32,201 bases of DNA from Limnochordia bacterium (GTDB taxonomy: Bacteria; Bacillota; Limnochordia; Darwinibacteriales; DTU012), in assembly GCA_007116145.1 (NCBI GenBank), contig SKJB01000141.1, positions 1 through 32,201 on the forward strand, read 5' to 3'. Shown here piece after piece: positions 24,382-32,201 of this stretch. The notes under the pieces were generated by a model. The model did not search any database and was not told where the DNA came from. It worked only from the letters and a program-made list of their open reading frames with translations. Numbering within the stretch: position 1 is the stretch's first letter; each line of letters starts with the position of its first letter. Both the position numbers and the translations under genes were made by a program.

Positions 24382-25263
24382 GTGAATTTCCAAGAAATTA
24401 TTTTGCGATTGCAGCAGTATTGGGGTAAGCACCATTGCCTAATTTATCAGCCTTATGATACAGAAGTCGGTGCAGGTACGATGTCCCCTGCTACGTTTTT
24501 GAAAGCATTAGGTCCGGAGCCGTGGAATGTAGCTTATGTGCAACCTTGTCGTCGGCCTACTGATGGTCGGTACGGTCAAAATCCGAATCGCGTTCAACAC
24601 TACTATCAATACCAAGTGATCTTAAAACCTTCACCAGACAACGTCCAGGAACTCTATCTGGCTAGTTTGGAAGCTTTAGGGGTCGATTTAGCCCAACATG
24701 ATGTGCGATTTGTAGAAGATGATTGGGAATCACCTACACTTGGAGCCTGGGGTCTAGGCTGGGAGGTGTGGCTTGATGGGATGGAAATTACACAATTTAC
24801 TTATTTTCAGCAGGTTGGTGGAATTGATGTAGCACCAGTTTGTGCTGAAATCACCTATGGTATTGAGCGCTTAGCCATGTTTATCCAAGGTGTGGATAGT
24901 ATTTTTGACTTAGAGTGGGTAGACGGTGTTACGTATGGCGATGTCTTTATGCAAAATGAAGTTGAATACTCAAAGTATAATTTTGAAGTCAGTGATGCAA
25001 ACGGTCTTTTTTCTTTATTTAACAGCTATGAAGCCGAGGCCAAACGCCTAATTGAAGAAGGATTAGTCTTGCCAGGGTATGACTTTGTCCTAAAATGCTC
25101 CCACACCTTTAATCTGCTTGATGCCCGGGGTGCGATTAGTGTAACCGAGCGACAACGCTTTATCGGCCGGGTACGTGCATTAGCACGCATTGCAGCCCAA
25201 GGTTATTTAGCAACTCGAGAGAGTCTTGGGTTTCCCTTATTAGCAAAGGAGGCTAAATCGTGA
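24382..25263 (+). CDS. glyQ: Glycyl-tRNA synthetase alpha subunit
   Basis: Catalytic subunit of the heterotetrameric bacterial glycyl-tRNA synthetase. It has 293 residues, typical length. The N-terminal [12 protein letters not shown] and the strongly conserved [11 protein letters not shown] and [17 protein letters not shown] segments identify the family. The GTG start is preceded by GAGAGGAGG. Its stop overlaps the glyS start (GTGA at 25260-25263), so alpha and beta chains are translationally coupled. Expression is controlled by the T-box upstream. Confidence 0.97.
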   Translation: MNFQEIILRLQQYWGKHHCLIYQPYDTEVGAGTMSPATFLKALGPEPWNVAYVQPCRRPTDGRYGQNPNRVQHYYQYQVILKPSPDNVQELYLASLEALGVDLAQHDVRFVEDDWESPTLGAWGLGWEVWLDGMEITQFTYFQQVGGIDVAPVCAEITYGIERLAMFIQGVDSIFDLEWVDGVTYGDVFMQNEVEYSKYNFEVSDANGLFSLFNSYEAEAKRLIEEGLVLPGYDFVLKCSHTFNLLDARGAISVTERQRFIGRVRALARIAAQGYLATRESLGFPLLAKEAKS

Positions 25264-27326
25264 GAGATCTATTACTAGAAATTGGGGTAGAAGAATTGCC
25301 CGCTCGGTTTATTCTACCAGCAGTTAAGCAACTTGGAGAGTTACTAGAGACTCAACTAGCTGCACAGCGGATTACATTCAATGAGATTCAACTATTTAGT
25401 ACGCCTAGGCGTCTAGCAGTCAAAGTAATTGGAGTCGCGCTATTACAACTTGATCTTGAACAAGAGGTAAAAGGACCGCCAAAGAGCATTGCATTTCAAG
25501 ATGGGGTTCCTACTAAGGCTGCTCTGGGTTTTGCACGCTCACAAGAGCTAGAGATTGATCAGCTCATTGTCAAGGAATTAGGCGGAGCAGAGTATCTCTT
25601 TGCACCGAAGTTTCAAAAAGGTCAGCCAACAAAAGAGGTACTCACGAATATTTTACCAGAAATTATAACTGGACTATCTTTTGCTAAAAATATGCGATGG
25701 GGAAATTCTCAACTGCGTTATGCCCGACCACTGCGCTGGATTGTGGCTATGTTAGGCCAAGAGATTGTTCCTTGTAGTGTAGGGAATGTTGCGTCTGATA
25801 ATCTCACGTATGGCCATCGGCAACTATCAACAGGTCCTATTGTCCTTACGTCTGCATCACAATATCCTCATTTGCTAGAGGAAAGCTATGTGATCGTGGA
25901 TTACAAGCAACGTCGGCAACGAATCTCGCAACAAATCCAAGCGTTGGCCAAACAATCGCAGGCTCAGGTCCTAACGGACGAGGACTTACTAACCGAGGTA
26001 ACAAACTTAGTGGAGTATCCAACAGCATTTCTTGGATCTTTTGCCCAAGAATATTTAGCGGTCCCAAATGATGTACTTATCACATCCATGAAGGAACATC
26101 AACGTTATTTCCCCTTATTTGACACGCAAAATCAACTGTTACCAGCTTTTATCGGAGTGCGTAATGGGGCTGATAACCACTTACACTTAGTGACCGCTGG
26201 AAACGAGAAGGTACTTCGAGCGCGTCTGTCTGATGCCAAATTCTTTTTTGATGAAGATCGGAATCAACCGCTAGAAGACAATGTGGAAAAATTGAAATCG
26301 GTTGTCTTTCAAGAGGGACTGGGAACCGTGTATGACAAAGTTGAACGCATCCAAAATCTTACAAAAAAATTGTGTGATGTATTGGGATATGCAGAGCAAA
26401 AGCTTGCATGTGAACGTACAGCCAGACTTGCTAAAGCTGATTTGGTATCTCACATGGTTTATGAGTTCCCAGAGTTACAGGGTATTATGGGGGCTGAGTA
26501 TGCGCAGTTAGCAGGTGAAGAGACTCTCATTGTTAGGGGGATCGTCGATCACTACAAGCCGCGCTTTGCGGGTGATCAATTACCAGAGAGTATATCTGGC
26601 ATCATTGTCGGGTTAGCCGACAAATTAGATTCTTTGGTAGGGTATTTTGGGTTAGGGAAGATTCCTACAGGATCACAAGATCCCTTTGCCTTACGCCGTC
26701 AAGCTCAAGGGATCGTTGCAATTCTTTGGCACAAGCAGTTAAATGGTCAGTTAAAGCAAATCATTGATCTAGCGATTGCTGGTTACGAAACATTGTTTGC
26801 TGAAAAATCCGATGAACTAGCCGTACAGGTGCTAGAATTTTTGCGAGGTCGCATCCGCGTAATGTTTTTGGATCAAGGTTTTCGCTACGATGAGGTAGAT
26901 GCAGTGTTAGCGGGAAACTGTGATCAGATACCCGGACTTCATCAGCGGGTGGCAGTTTTGAATGAGTTTCGTACCAGCAAGGAATTCAAGGATCTCTTGA
27001 CTGCATTTGAACGTTGCAGTAATCTCGCTAGCAAAAGCACACGTACCGTTATCGATAAGAGTTTGTTGACCAGTGAGGATAGTGCATTTAAGAGTGTGAT
27101 TGATGATGTGCGTACTCAATGTTTACAATTGCTAGAAGCACATCGCTATCAGGAGTATTTAGCGACTCTAGCTAAAACACGCCCAGCAATTGATGCTTAC
27201 TTTAAGGCAGTAATGATCATGGATAAAGAAGAAAAAGTTCGGCAAAATAGATTAGAGTTGCTCCATGAAGTAGTTGATCTATTCATCCAATATGCAGATT
27301 TTCGCATGATTGTTATAGATATGTGA
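25260..27326 (+). CDS. glyS: Glycyl-tRNA synthetase beta subunit
   Basis: tRNA-binding partner of GlyQ, with 688 residues against about 689 in E. coli. The N-terminus [14 protein letters not shown] is diagnostic, as are [12 protein letters not shown] and the HD-like central region; the C-terminal part is the DALR-type anticodon-binding helical domain (last ~120 residues). The GTG start lies in the glyQ stop. No terminator is evident after the stop; ppdK starts 96 bases later and may be partly co-transcribed. Confidence 0.97.
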   Translation: MRDLLLEIGVEELPARFILPAVKQLGELLETQLAAQRITFNEIQLFSTPRRLAVKVIGVALLQLDLEQEVKGPPKSIAFQDGVPTKAALGFARSQELEIDQLIVKELGGAEYLFAPKFQKGQPTKEVLTNILPEIITGLSFAKNMRWGNSQLRYARPLRWIVAMLGQEIVPCSVGNVASDNLTYGHRQLSTGPIVLTSASQYPHLLEESYVIVDYKQRRQRISQQIQALAKQSQAQVLTDEDLLTEVTNLVEYPTAFLGSFAQEYLAVPNDVLITSMKEHQRYFPLFDTQNQLLPAFIGVRNGADNHLHLVTAGNEKVLRARLSDAKFFFDEDRNQPLEDNVEKLKSVVFQEGLGTVYDKVERIQNLTKKLCDVLGYAEQKLACERTARLAKADLVSHMVYEFPELQGIMGAEYAQLAGEETLIVRGIVDHYKPRFAGDQLPESISGIIVGLADKLDSLVGYFGLGKIPTGSQDPFALRRQAQGIVAILWHKQLNGQLKQIIDLAIAGYETLFAEKSDELAVQVLEFLRGRIRVMFLDQGFRYDEVDAVLAGNCDQIPGLHQRVAVLNEFRTSKEFKDLLTAFERCSNLASKSTRTVIDKSLLTSEDSAFKSVIDDVRTQCLQLLEAHRYQEYLATLAKTRPAIDAYFKAVMIMDKEEKVRQNRLELLHEVVDLFIQYADFRMIVIDM

Positions 27327-27422
27327 AATGTGCCATGTGAGAGAAGGATTATCGAATCAGAGTATGGAATATATTTGATTGGAATTCGACTAGACAAGAT
27401 TCAAACAAGGAGGAAATTGTTC

Positions 27423-30053
27423 ATGACGACTAAATGGGTATACTTTTTTGGAAATGGTCAAACCGATGGCCAGGTTGGAAATAAAAACCTTGTCGGCGGT
27501 AAGGGCGCAAATTTAGCTGAAATGGTTGATCTCGGTATCCCCGTACCGGCAGGATTTACGATTACAACTGAAGTGTGTAATGCTTTTTATGCCAATAATC
27601 GCCAATGGCCAGCAGGGTTAGACGAACAGTTAGAGGAAAACATTGTTCGTATGGAAGCAGCTATGGGTGCAAAATTCGGTGATACTGAAAACCCACTGTT
27701 ACTTTCTGTTCGATCAGGTGCGCGTGTATCGATGCCTGGTATGATGGACACTGTTTTAAATCTTGGATTAAACGATGCAACTGTAGCGGGTTTGATTAAA
27801 AAGTCAGGTAATCCTCGTTTTGCATGGGATTCCTATCGTCGCTTTATCCAAATGTACGGCGACGTAGTAATGGGAGTTGATCACCATAACTTTGAGAAAG
27901 CCTTAGAAGCTATCAAAGAAGCCAAAGGCGCTACACTTGACACGGAACTATCAGCTGATGATTTAAAAGAGGTAGTGGAAGCATACAAGGTGGCCATATT
28001 AGAGGTGGCTGGACGGTTATTCCCTGAAGATCCCCGCGAGCAATTAAAGGGTGCTGTAAATGCGGTATTCCTATCTTGGAACACGTCTCGTGCTGTTCGC
28101 TATCGAAAGATGAATGACATTCCTGCAGAGTGGGGTACTGCTGTTTCCGTACAAGCTATGGTATTTGGTAATATGGGTGAAAACTCCGGCACCGGCGTTG
28201 CCTTTACTAGAGATCCTTCTACTGGTGAGAATATATTCTATGGTGAGTATCTAATGAACGCTCAGGGCGAAGACGTTGTAGCTGGTATTCGAACTCCTCT
28301 GCCTATTAAGACGTTAGCAGAGAAAAAACCTGCGATATATCAGCAGCTTGTAGATATCTACATGAATCTTGAAAAACATTATAAAGATATGCAAGATATT
28401 GAATTTACTATTCAAGAAGACAAGTTATATATGTTACAAACTCGTACTGGAAAACGCACAGCTGCAGCTGCAGTGCGTATGGCCGTTGAGATGTTTGATG
28501 AAGGATTAATTGATAAGGAAACTGCTATTATGCGTGTAGAGCCAAGTCAATTAGATCAGCTACTACATAAGACCATTGATCCTAAGGCTAAACTTGATGT
28601 TATAGCAAAGGGACTACCTGCTTCTCCAGGAGCAGCAGTTGGTAAAGTGGTGTTTAATGCAGAAGATGCAGAAGAATGGGCTAAACGTGGCGAAAAGGTT
28701 GTCTTAGTTCGGACAGAAACCTCTCCAGAAGATATCGGTGGGATGGATGCAGCAGAAGGCATTTTAACTGCACGTGGTGGAATGACTTCACATGCTGCGG
28801 TTGTGGCTCGCGGAATGGGTAAGTGTTGTGTAGCTGGTTGTAGTGATGCTAAAGTCAGCGAAGCAAACAAAATGGTGACACTAAATGGTCATCAGGTTAA
28901 AGAAGGCGAATGGCTTACATTAAACGGTACCACTGGTGAAGTTATCATTGGTCAAGTGGAGTTAATTGAACCGCAGTTAACAGGTTCCTTTGGTACGCTT
29001 ATGCAATGGGCCGATGACTTACGAGCATTAGGTGTGCGTACAAACGCAGACACTCCTCACGATAGTGAGGTTGCACGTAATTTTGGTGCTGAAGGTATTG
29101 GTCTTTGTCGTACTGAGCATATGTTCTTTGAAGGCGATAGAATTCGTGCTGTACGCCAAATGATCTTAGCAAAGGATCTTGCAGGTAGAGAAAAAGCATT
29201 AGCTAAATTGTTGCCCTACCAAAAGAGTGACTTCTTGGGCATTTTTAAAGCAATGGCTGGATTACCTGTAACGGTTCGGTTACTCGATCCACCTCTACAT
29301 GAATTTTTGCCACATGAAGATGAAGCGGTACAAGAACTAGCCCAGGATTTGGGTGTGAGCTTTGAAGAGCTAAAGGCAACTGTTGAGAGCTTATCAGAGA
29401 TGAATCCAATGCTTGGACACAGAGGCTGCCGCTTAGGTGTAACCTACCCTGAGATCTACGCAATGCAAGCTCGGGCTATCTTTGAAGCAGCAGCAGAAAT
29501 AACGAAATCTGGGCAAACAGTAATCCCTGAAGTCATGATTCCATTAGTTGGTGTGCTACCTGAACTGAAATTAATGAAGGAAGTCTGTGTTGAGGTAGCT
29601 AACCAAGTAATCGCAGAAACTGGTGTTACATTCGAGTATAAAATTGGTACAATGATTGAAATACCGAGAGCGTGTGTCGTCGCCGATGAAATCGCCAAAG
29701 AGGCAGAATTCTTCTCCTTTGGTACAAACGATTTAACGCAAATGACTTTTGGCTATAGTCGAGATGATGCAGGCCGTTTCTTACCGATTTATGTGGATAA
29801 GGGTGTTTTAGAAAAGGATCCATTCCAGAGTTTAGATCAGGCTGGTGTAGGTGCTTTAGTTGAGATGGGTGTAGCCAAAGGGCGCACAACAGATGCTAAA
29901 CTTAAAATTGGTATCTGCGGCGAACATGGTGGCGATCCTTCATCTATTGACTTCTGTCATCGTGCAGGATTAGATTATGTCAGTTGTTCGCCATTTAGAG
30001 TACCCATTGCTCGTTTGGCAGCGGCTCAAGCAAACATTCGTAATCCTAGATGA
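27423..30053 (+). CDS. ppdK: Pyruvate, phosphate dikinase
   Basis: Interconverts pyruvate + ATP + Pi with PEP + AMP + PPi; in anaerobes it links glycolysis and gluconeogenesis. It has 876 residues, the usual length. The N-terminal nucleotide-binding domain starts [12 protein letters not shown]. The swivelling phosphohistidine domain has [15 protein letters not shown] with H457 (and T455, the residue that is a regulatory phosphorylation site in some homologues). The C-terminal PEP/pyruvate barrel has [10 protein letters not shown] and [10 protein letters not shown] with the catalytic cysteine. The frame is open to 27330, but AAGGAGG just before ATG 27423 and the conserved [10 protein letters not shown] beginning settle the start. 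No PPDK regulatory protein gene is adjacent. A hairpin at 30098-30132 ends the unit. Confidence 0.97.
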   Translation: MTTKWVYFFGNGQTDGQVGNKNLVGGKGANLAEMVDLGIPVPAGFTITTEVCNAFYANNRQWPAGLDEQLEENIVRMEAAMGAKFGDTENPLLLSVRSGARVSMPGMMDTVLNLGLNDATVAGLIKKSGNPRFAWDSYRRFIQMYGDVVMGVDHHNFEKALEAIKEAKGATLDTELSADDLKEVVEAYKVAILEVAGRLFPEDPREQLKGAVNAVFLSWNTSRAVRYRKMNDIPAEWGTAVSVQAMVFGNMGENSGTGVAFTRDPSTGENIFYGEYLMNAQGEDVVAGIRTPLPIKTLAEKKPAIYQQLVDIYMNLEKHYKDMQDIEFTIQEDKLYMLQTRTGKRTAAAAVRMAVEMFDEGLIDKETAIMRVEPSQLDQLLHKTIDPKAKLDVIAKGLPASPGAAVGKVVFNAEDAEEWAKRGEKVVLVRTETSPEDIGGMDAAEGILTARGGMTSHAAVVARGMGKCCVAGCSDAKVSEANKMVTLNGHQVKEGEWLTLNGTTGEVIIGQVELIEPQLTGSFGTLMQWADDLRALGVRTNADTPHDSEVARNFGAEGIGLCRTEHMFFEGDRIRAVRQMILAKDLAGREKALAKLLPYQKSDFLGIFKAMAGLPVTVRLLDPPLHEFLPHEDEAVQELAQDLGVSFEELKATVESLSEMNPMLGHRGCRLGVTYPEIYAMQARAIFEAAAEITKSGQTVIPEVMIPLVGVLPELKLMKEVCVEVANQVIAETGVTFEYKIGTMIEIPRACVVADEIAKEAEFFSFGTNDLTQMTFGYSRDDAGRFLPIYVDKGVLEKDPFQSLDQAGVGALVEMGVAKGRTTDAKLKIGICGEHGGDPSSIDFCHRAGLDYVSCSPFRVPIARLAAAQANIRNPR

Positions 30054-30097
30054 TTTTTCTGATAAATGAAAGGTAGGGAGGAATCATCCTCCTCTGT

Positions 30098-30132
30098 GGG
30101 GAACCCATACATATATAGTATGGGTCCCTTTT
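30098..30132 (+). terminator. Terminator after ppdK
   Basis: GGG plus ACCCATAC (30099-30110, with one bulged A) pairs with GTATGGGT plus CCC (30118-30128) around ATATATA, followed by TTTT. A smaller GGAGGA/TCCTCC hairpin precedes it at about 30077-30093. Confidence 0.8.
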
Positions 30133-30177
30133 ATCTTTTATTCTTGATTTGATAGATTGATAGGACGGGGGTGTTAC

Positions 30178-31188
30178 ATGCGCTTACGGTTAGAAAGTAC
30201 GCAACGAGAAAAAGAGTATCTCTCCCCCTATGCATGCTTTGTGGGCGAAAGTAAAGGACGAGTCTACGATGAAGAAGAGTGTGAAGTACGAACTGCTTTT
30301 CAACGAGATCGAGATCGTATTGTTCACTGTAAGGCCTTTCGCCGCCTTAAATCGAAAACCCAGGTTTTTATCGCGCCTGAAGGCGATCATTATCGGACAC
30401 GACTTACCCATACGTTAGAAGTAGCCCAAGTCAGTCGTACTGTGGCTAGGGCCTTATGCTTAAATGAGGATCTGACCGAAGCGATTGCCCTAGGACATGA
30501 TCTCGGGCATACCCCGTTTGGACATGCTGGCGAAGCCGCACTTGAACTGTTATTTGGGAGCTTCCAACATAATGAGCAGAGTTTACGTGTTGTTGAGTTT
30601 CTAGAACGACCGAAGAAAGCTTATCAGGGTCTAAACTTAACATATGAAGTACGAGAAGGGATTCTTGGTCATACCGGGCCAAATAAGCCTACGACCATGG
30701 AAGGACAGATTGTACGAATTTGTGATCGTGTAGCTTATTTAAACCATGATATTGAAGATTCCATACGTGGTGGGCTATTATGCGAGGATGATTTGCCAGT
30801 GCATGTGATCGAAGTATTAGGCGTAACTCGCACCCAACGAATAGGATTAATGGTTAAGGATCTAATTATCCATAGCGAAGGGAAAAACGAAATTCAGATG
30901 AGTGAGCCCGTTAAACAGGCTACTGACGAATTACGCAACTTTCTTTACCAAAGGGTCTATATCGGTTCAGCAGCGAAACTCGAAGAAGCAAAAGTATACA
31001 ATGTACTTCGGATGTTTTACGAGTATTACCTATCCCATCCTCAGTTCTTAGAGGAGCGGCTAGGTCATAAGGTGGACCCTGCAGAGTATACGTTAGGTGT
31101 GATTGATTACATCGCTGGAATGACCGATAGCTATGCAATTGCAGAATTGCAACGGTTGTTTTTACCACGGGGATGGGCAAGGCTCTAA
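30178..31188 (+). CDS. dgt: dGTPase-like HD-domain triphosphohydrolase
   Basis: Metal-dependent HD hydrolase of the Dgt family, which removes triphosphate from dNTPs, probably for nucleotide-pool control. It has 336 residues, matching the shorter type 2 form found in Firmicutes rather than the ~505-residue E. coli enzyme. The HD ligands are H78 (RLTHTLEV), H107-D108 (GHDLGHTPFGH) and D183 (ICDRVAYLNHD). ATG 30178 has GGGGGTG upstream; an earlier in-frame start at 30157 has none. It lies before dnaG, the usual place of this gene in Clostridia-type genomes. The substrate preference among dNTPs is not readable. Confidence 0.92.
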   Translation: MRLRLESTQREKEYLSPYACFVGESKGRVYDEEECEVRTAFQRDRDRIVHCKAFRRLKSKTQVFIAPEGDHYRTRLTHTLEVAQVSRTVARALCLNEDLTEAIALGHDLGHTPFGHAGEAALELLFGSFQHNEQSLRVVEFLERPKKAYQGLNLTYEVREGILGHTGPNKPTTMEGQIVRICDRVAYLNHDIEDSIRGGLLCEDDLPVHVIEVLGVTRTQRIGLMVKDLIIHSEGKNEIQMSEPVKQATDELRNFLYQRVYIGSAAKLEEAKVYNVLRMFYEYYLSHPQFLEERLGHKVDPAEYTLGVIDYIAGMTDSYAIAELQRLFLPRGWARL

Positions 31189-31229
31189 ACAAGTATTAGC
31201 GCTAACCAGTTTAAGAAAGGAGGAGTCAG

Positions 31230-31292
31230 ATGTGCGTAATTGTTTTGCGAGAGATTCATTACGTAATCTGTAGATCTCGTGGCTCAGTTTAG
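31230..31292 (+). CDS. Putative 20-codon leader ORF overlapping the dnaG start
   Basis: ATG 31230 is preceded by AAAGGAGG at ideal spacing and opens a 20-codon frame ending at TAG 31290-31292. The dnaG GTG at 31279 lies inside it in the +1 frame and has no good ribosome binding site of its own. The peptide shows no recognisable feature. The likely role is to bring ribosomes to the dnaG start (translational coupling). It could instead be an artefact of a base error that hides the true dnaG start. Confidence 0.45.
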   Translation: MCVIVLREIHYVICRSRGSV

Positions 31293-32201
31293 TGATGATT
31301 GGTTAGATAAGGTAAAACAAGCACATAGTATTGTCGACATAGTTGGTAAAAAGATTGATTTGAAACCTAGCGGTCAAAACTTTCTTGGACTGTGCCCTTT
31401 CCATGAGGAAAAAACTCCCTCTTTTAGTGTAAATACGCAGAATCAGTTTTATTATTGTTTCGGATGTGGTAGTGGTGGTAACATATTTAATTGGATCATG
31501 CGTACAGAGAATCTAAGTTTCCCAGATGCAGTAGAAGTCTTAGCCAAAGAAGCTAATATTCCCATGCCGAAAATGTCAGAAAAGGAACAACGAATGGCTG
31601 AAAAGCACGAGCAGTTGTACCATGTTAATTACTTGGCAGCACAATATTATTACAAATCGTTGCGTTCGCAAACCGGAGCGACTGCGAGAAGATACCTCGT
31701 AGATCGTGGAATTAATGGAGAGCTAGCAAAGCAATTCTATTTGGGATTGTCATCTGCACAGTGGGATGGCTTGTTAAGTTTTTTTCAAAGAAATGGCATA
31801 GAAGAGAGTCTAGCTGTGGAAGCAGGGCTAATTGTTAAAGGTAAGAAAGGGTACTATGATCGTTTTCGTGAACGTATAATGTTTCCAATATGTGATTATC
31901 GCGGACGTTTTCTTGGATTTGGTGGCCGTCTGTACGGACAAGGGCAGCCGAAATATCTTAATACGCAAGAAACAACCATCTTCCATAAGAGTAAAAACCT
32001 TTATGGTCTTAATTGGGCTAAGGATGCGATAGCAAAACAGGATTCTGTTGTTGTTGTTGAGGGATATACGGATTGTATTGGTTTATACGAAAAAAGTATC
32101 CACAATGTTGTGGCAAGCTTGGGAACAGCATTTACGCAGTATCATGCGCAGCTTTTAGCTAGATTCACAAAGAATATTATTATTGCCTTTGATGGAGATG
32201 C
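31279..32201 (+). CDS. dnaG: DNA primase (partial, 5' part)
   Basis: Makes RNA primers at the replication fork. The first 307 codons are present; the gene runs off the window. The zinc-binding domain has C39, H42, C60 and C63 (CPFH and CFGC). The RNA polymerase core follows, with the TOPRIM glutamate E261 in VVVEGYTD and the aspartates D305 and D307 in AFDGD at the very end. A stop in frame at 31264 and the conserved AQFSDDWLDKV beginning make GTG 31279 the likely start, although it lacks its own ribosome binding site and sits within a leader ORF. rpoD would be expected downstream. Confidence 0.95.
   Translation, partial: MAQFSDDWLDKVKQAHSIVDIVGKKIDLKPSGQNFLGLCPFHEEKTPSFSVNTQNQFYYCFGCGSGGNIFNWIMRTENLSFPDAVEVLAKEANIPMPKMSEKEQRMAEKHEQLYHVNYLAAQYYYKSLRSQTGATARRYLVDRGINGELAKQFYLGLSSAQWDGLLSFFQRNGIEESLAVEAGLIVKGKKGYYDRFRERIMFPICDYRGRFLGFGGRLYGQGQPKYLNTQETTIFHKSKNLYGLNWAKDAIAKQDSVVVVEGYTDCIGLYEKSIHNVVASLGTAFTQYHAQLLARFTKNIIIAFDGD

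Noticed and set aside
31230-31292. A frameshift in dnaG, with the leader ORF as its true N-terminus
   Set aside because: The sequence from GTG 31279 already gives the complete conserved DnaG start (AQFSDDWL), and the leader peptide has no DnaG-like residues.
1-32201. Mobile elements, CRISPR arrays, tRNA or rRNA genes
   Set aside because: I looked for transposase-like proteins, regularly spaced repeats, and tRNA/rRNA signatures and saw none; the genes are mostly core functions with uniform style.

Overview
The window looks like a chromosomal core region of a low-GC, endospore-forming anaerobic Firmicute (Bacillota), most likely a Clostridia/Peptococcaceae-type organism. The clues are the pyruvate formate-lyase, PPDK, T-box and PyrR control, GGAGG-type ribosome binding sites with frequent GTG/TTG starts, a BofC-like sporulation gene, and the gene order yebC-bofC-ruvCAB-yqzL-recO-glyQS-ppdK-dgt-dnaG. 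I see no phage, insertion sequence, CRISPR array, tRNA or rRNA. The genus is inference.

Layout. (1) 1-2613: the start of a leftward exported protein, then a consensus promoter, a ZTP (pfl-motif) riboswitch with its terminator, and pyruvate formate-lyase. (2) 2675-7153: promoter, PyrR-type attenuator and carA-carB. (3) 7296-10135: a TIM-barrel sugar isomerase-like gene followed by a two-subunit transketolase. (4) 10209-14523, leftward: an HTH/metallo-beta-lactamase fusion, a putative circularly permuted ATP-grasp enzyme, a short KamA-family radical SAM aminomutase and lgt, spaced 12-16 nt apart, then a terminator and a 55-residue membrane protein. (5) 14622-18103: leftward ilvE, rightward murG, leftward duplicated MOP/MATE-like transporter. 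(6) 18343-22616: PrsW-like protease, yebC, a BofC-like gene with a candidate sigma-G promoter, and ruvC-ruvA-ruvB. (7) 22781-32201: yqzL, recO, a DUF4342 protein, a glycine T-box, glyQ-glyS, ppdK, dgt, and dnaG running off the end.

Functional links. The riboswitch ties formate production to the ZTP alarmone of stalled one-carbon-dependent purine synthesis. The PyrR site ties carbamoyl phosphate synthesis to pyrimidine supply. The T-box (specifier GGC, acceptor-pairing UGGA) ties glycyl-tRNA synthetase to uncharged tRNA-Gly. RuvABC and RecO serve recombination; Dgt and DnaG are the usual neighbours of a primase-sigma factor operon.

The best candidate for an undescribed system is the HTH-MBL / ATP-grasp-like / KamA-like operon (11214-14523). 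It pairs a lysine-type aminomutase with a possible amide-forming ligase and a hydrolase that carries its own DNA-binding domain. Other items worth checking are the 16-bp perfect inverted repeat inside the bofC-like gene, the leader ORF overlapping the dnaG start, and the isolated isomerase/split-transketolase operon.
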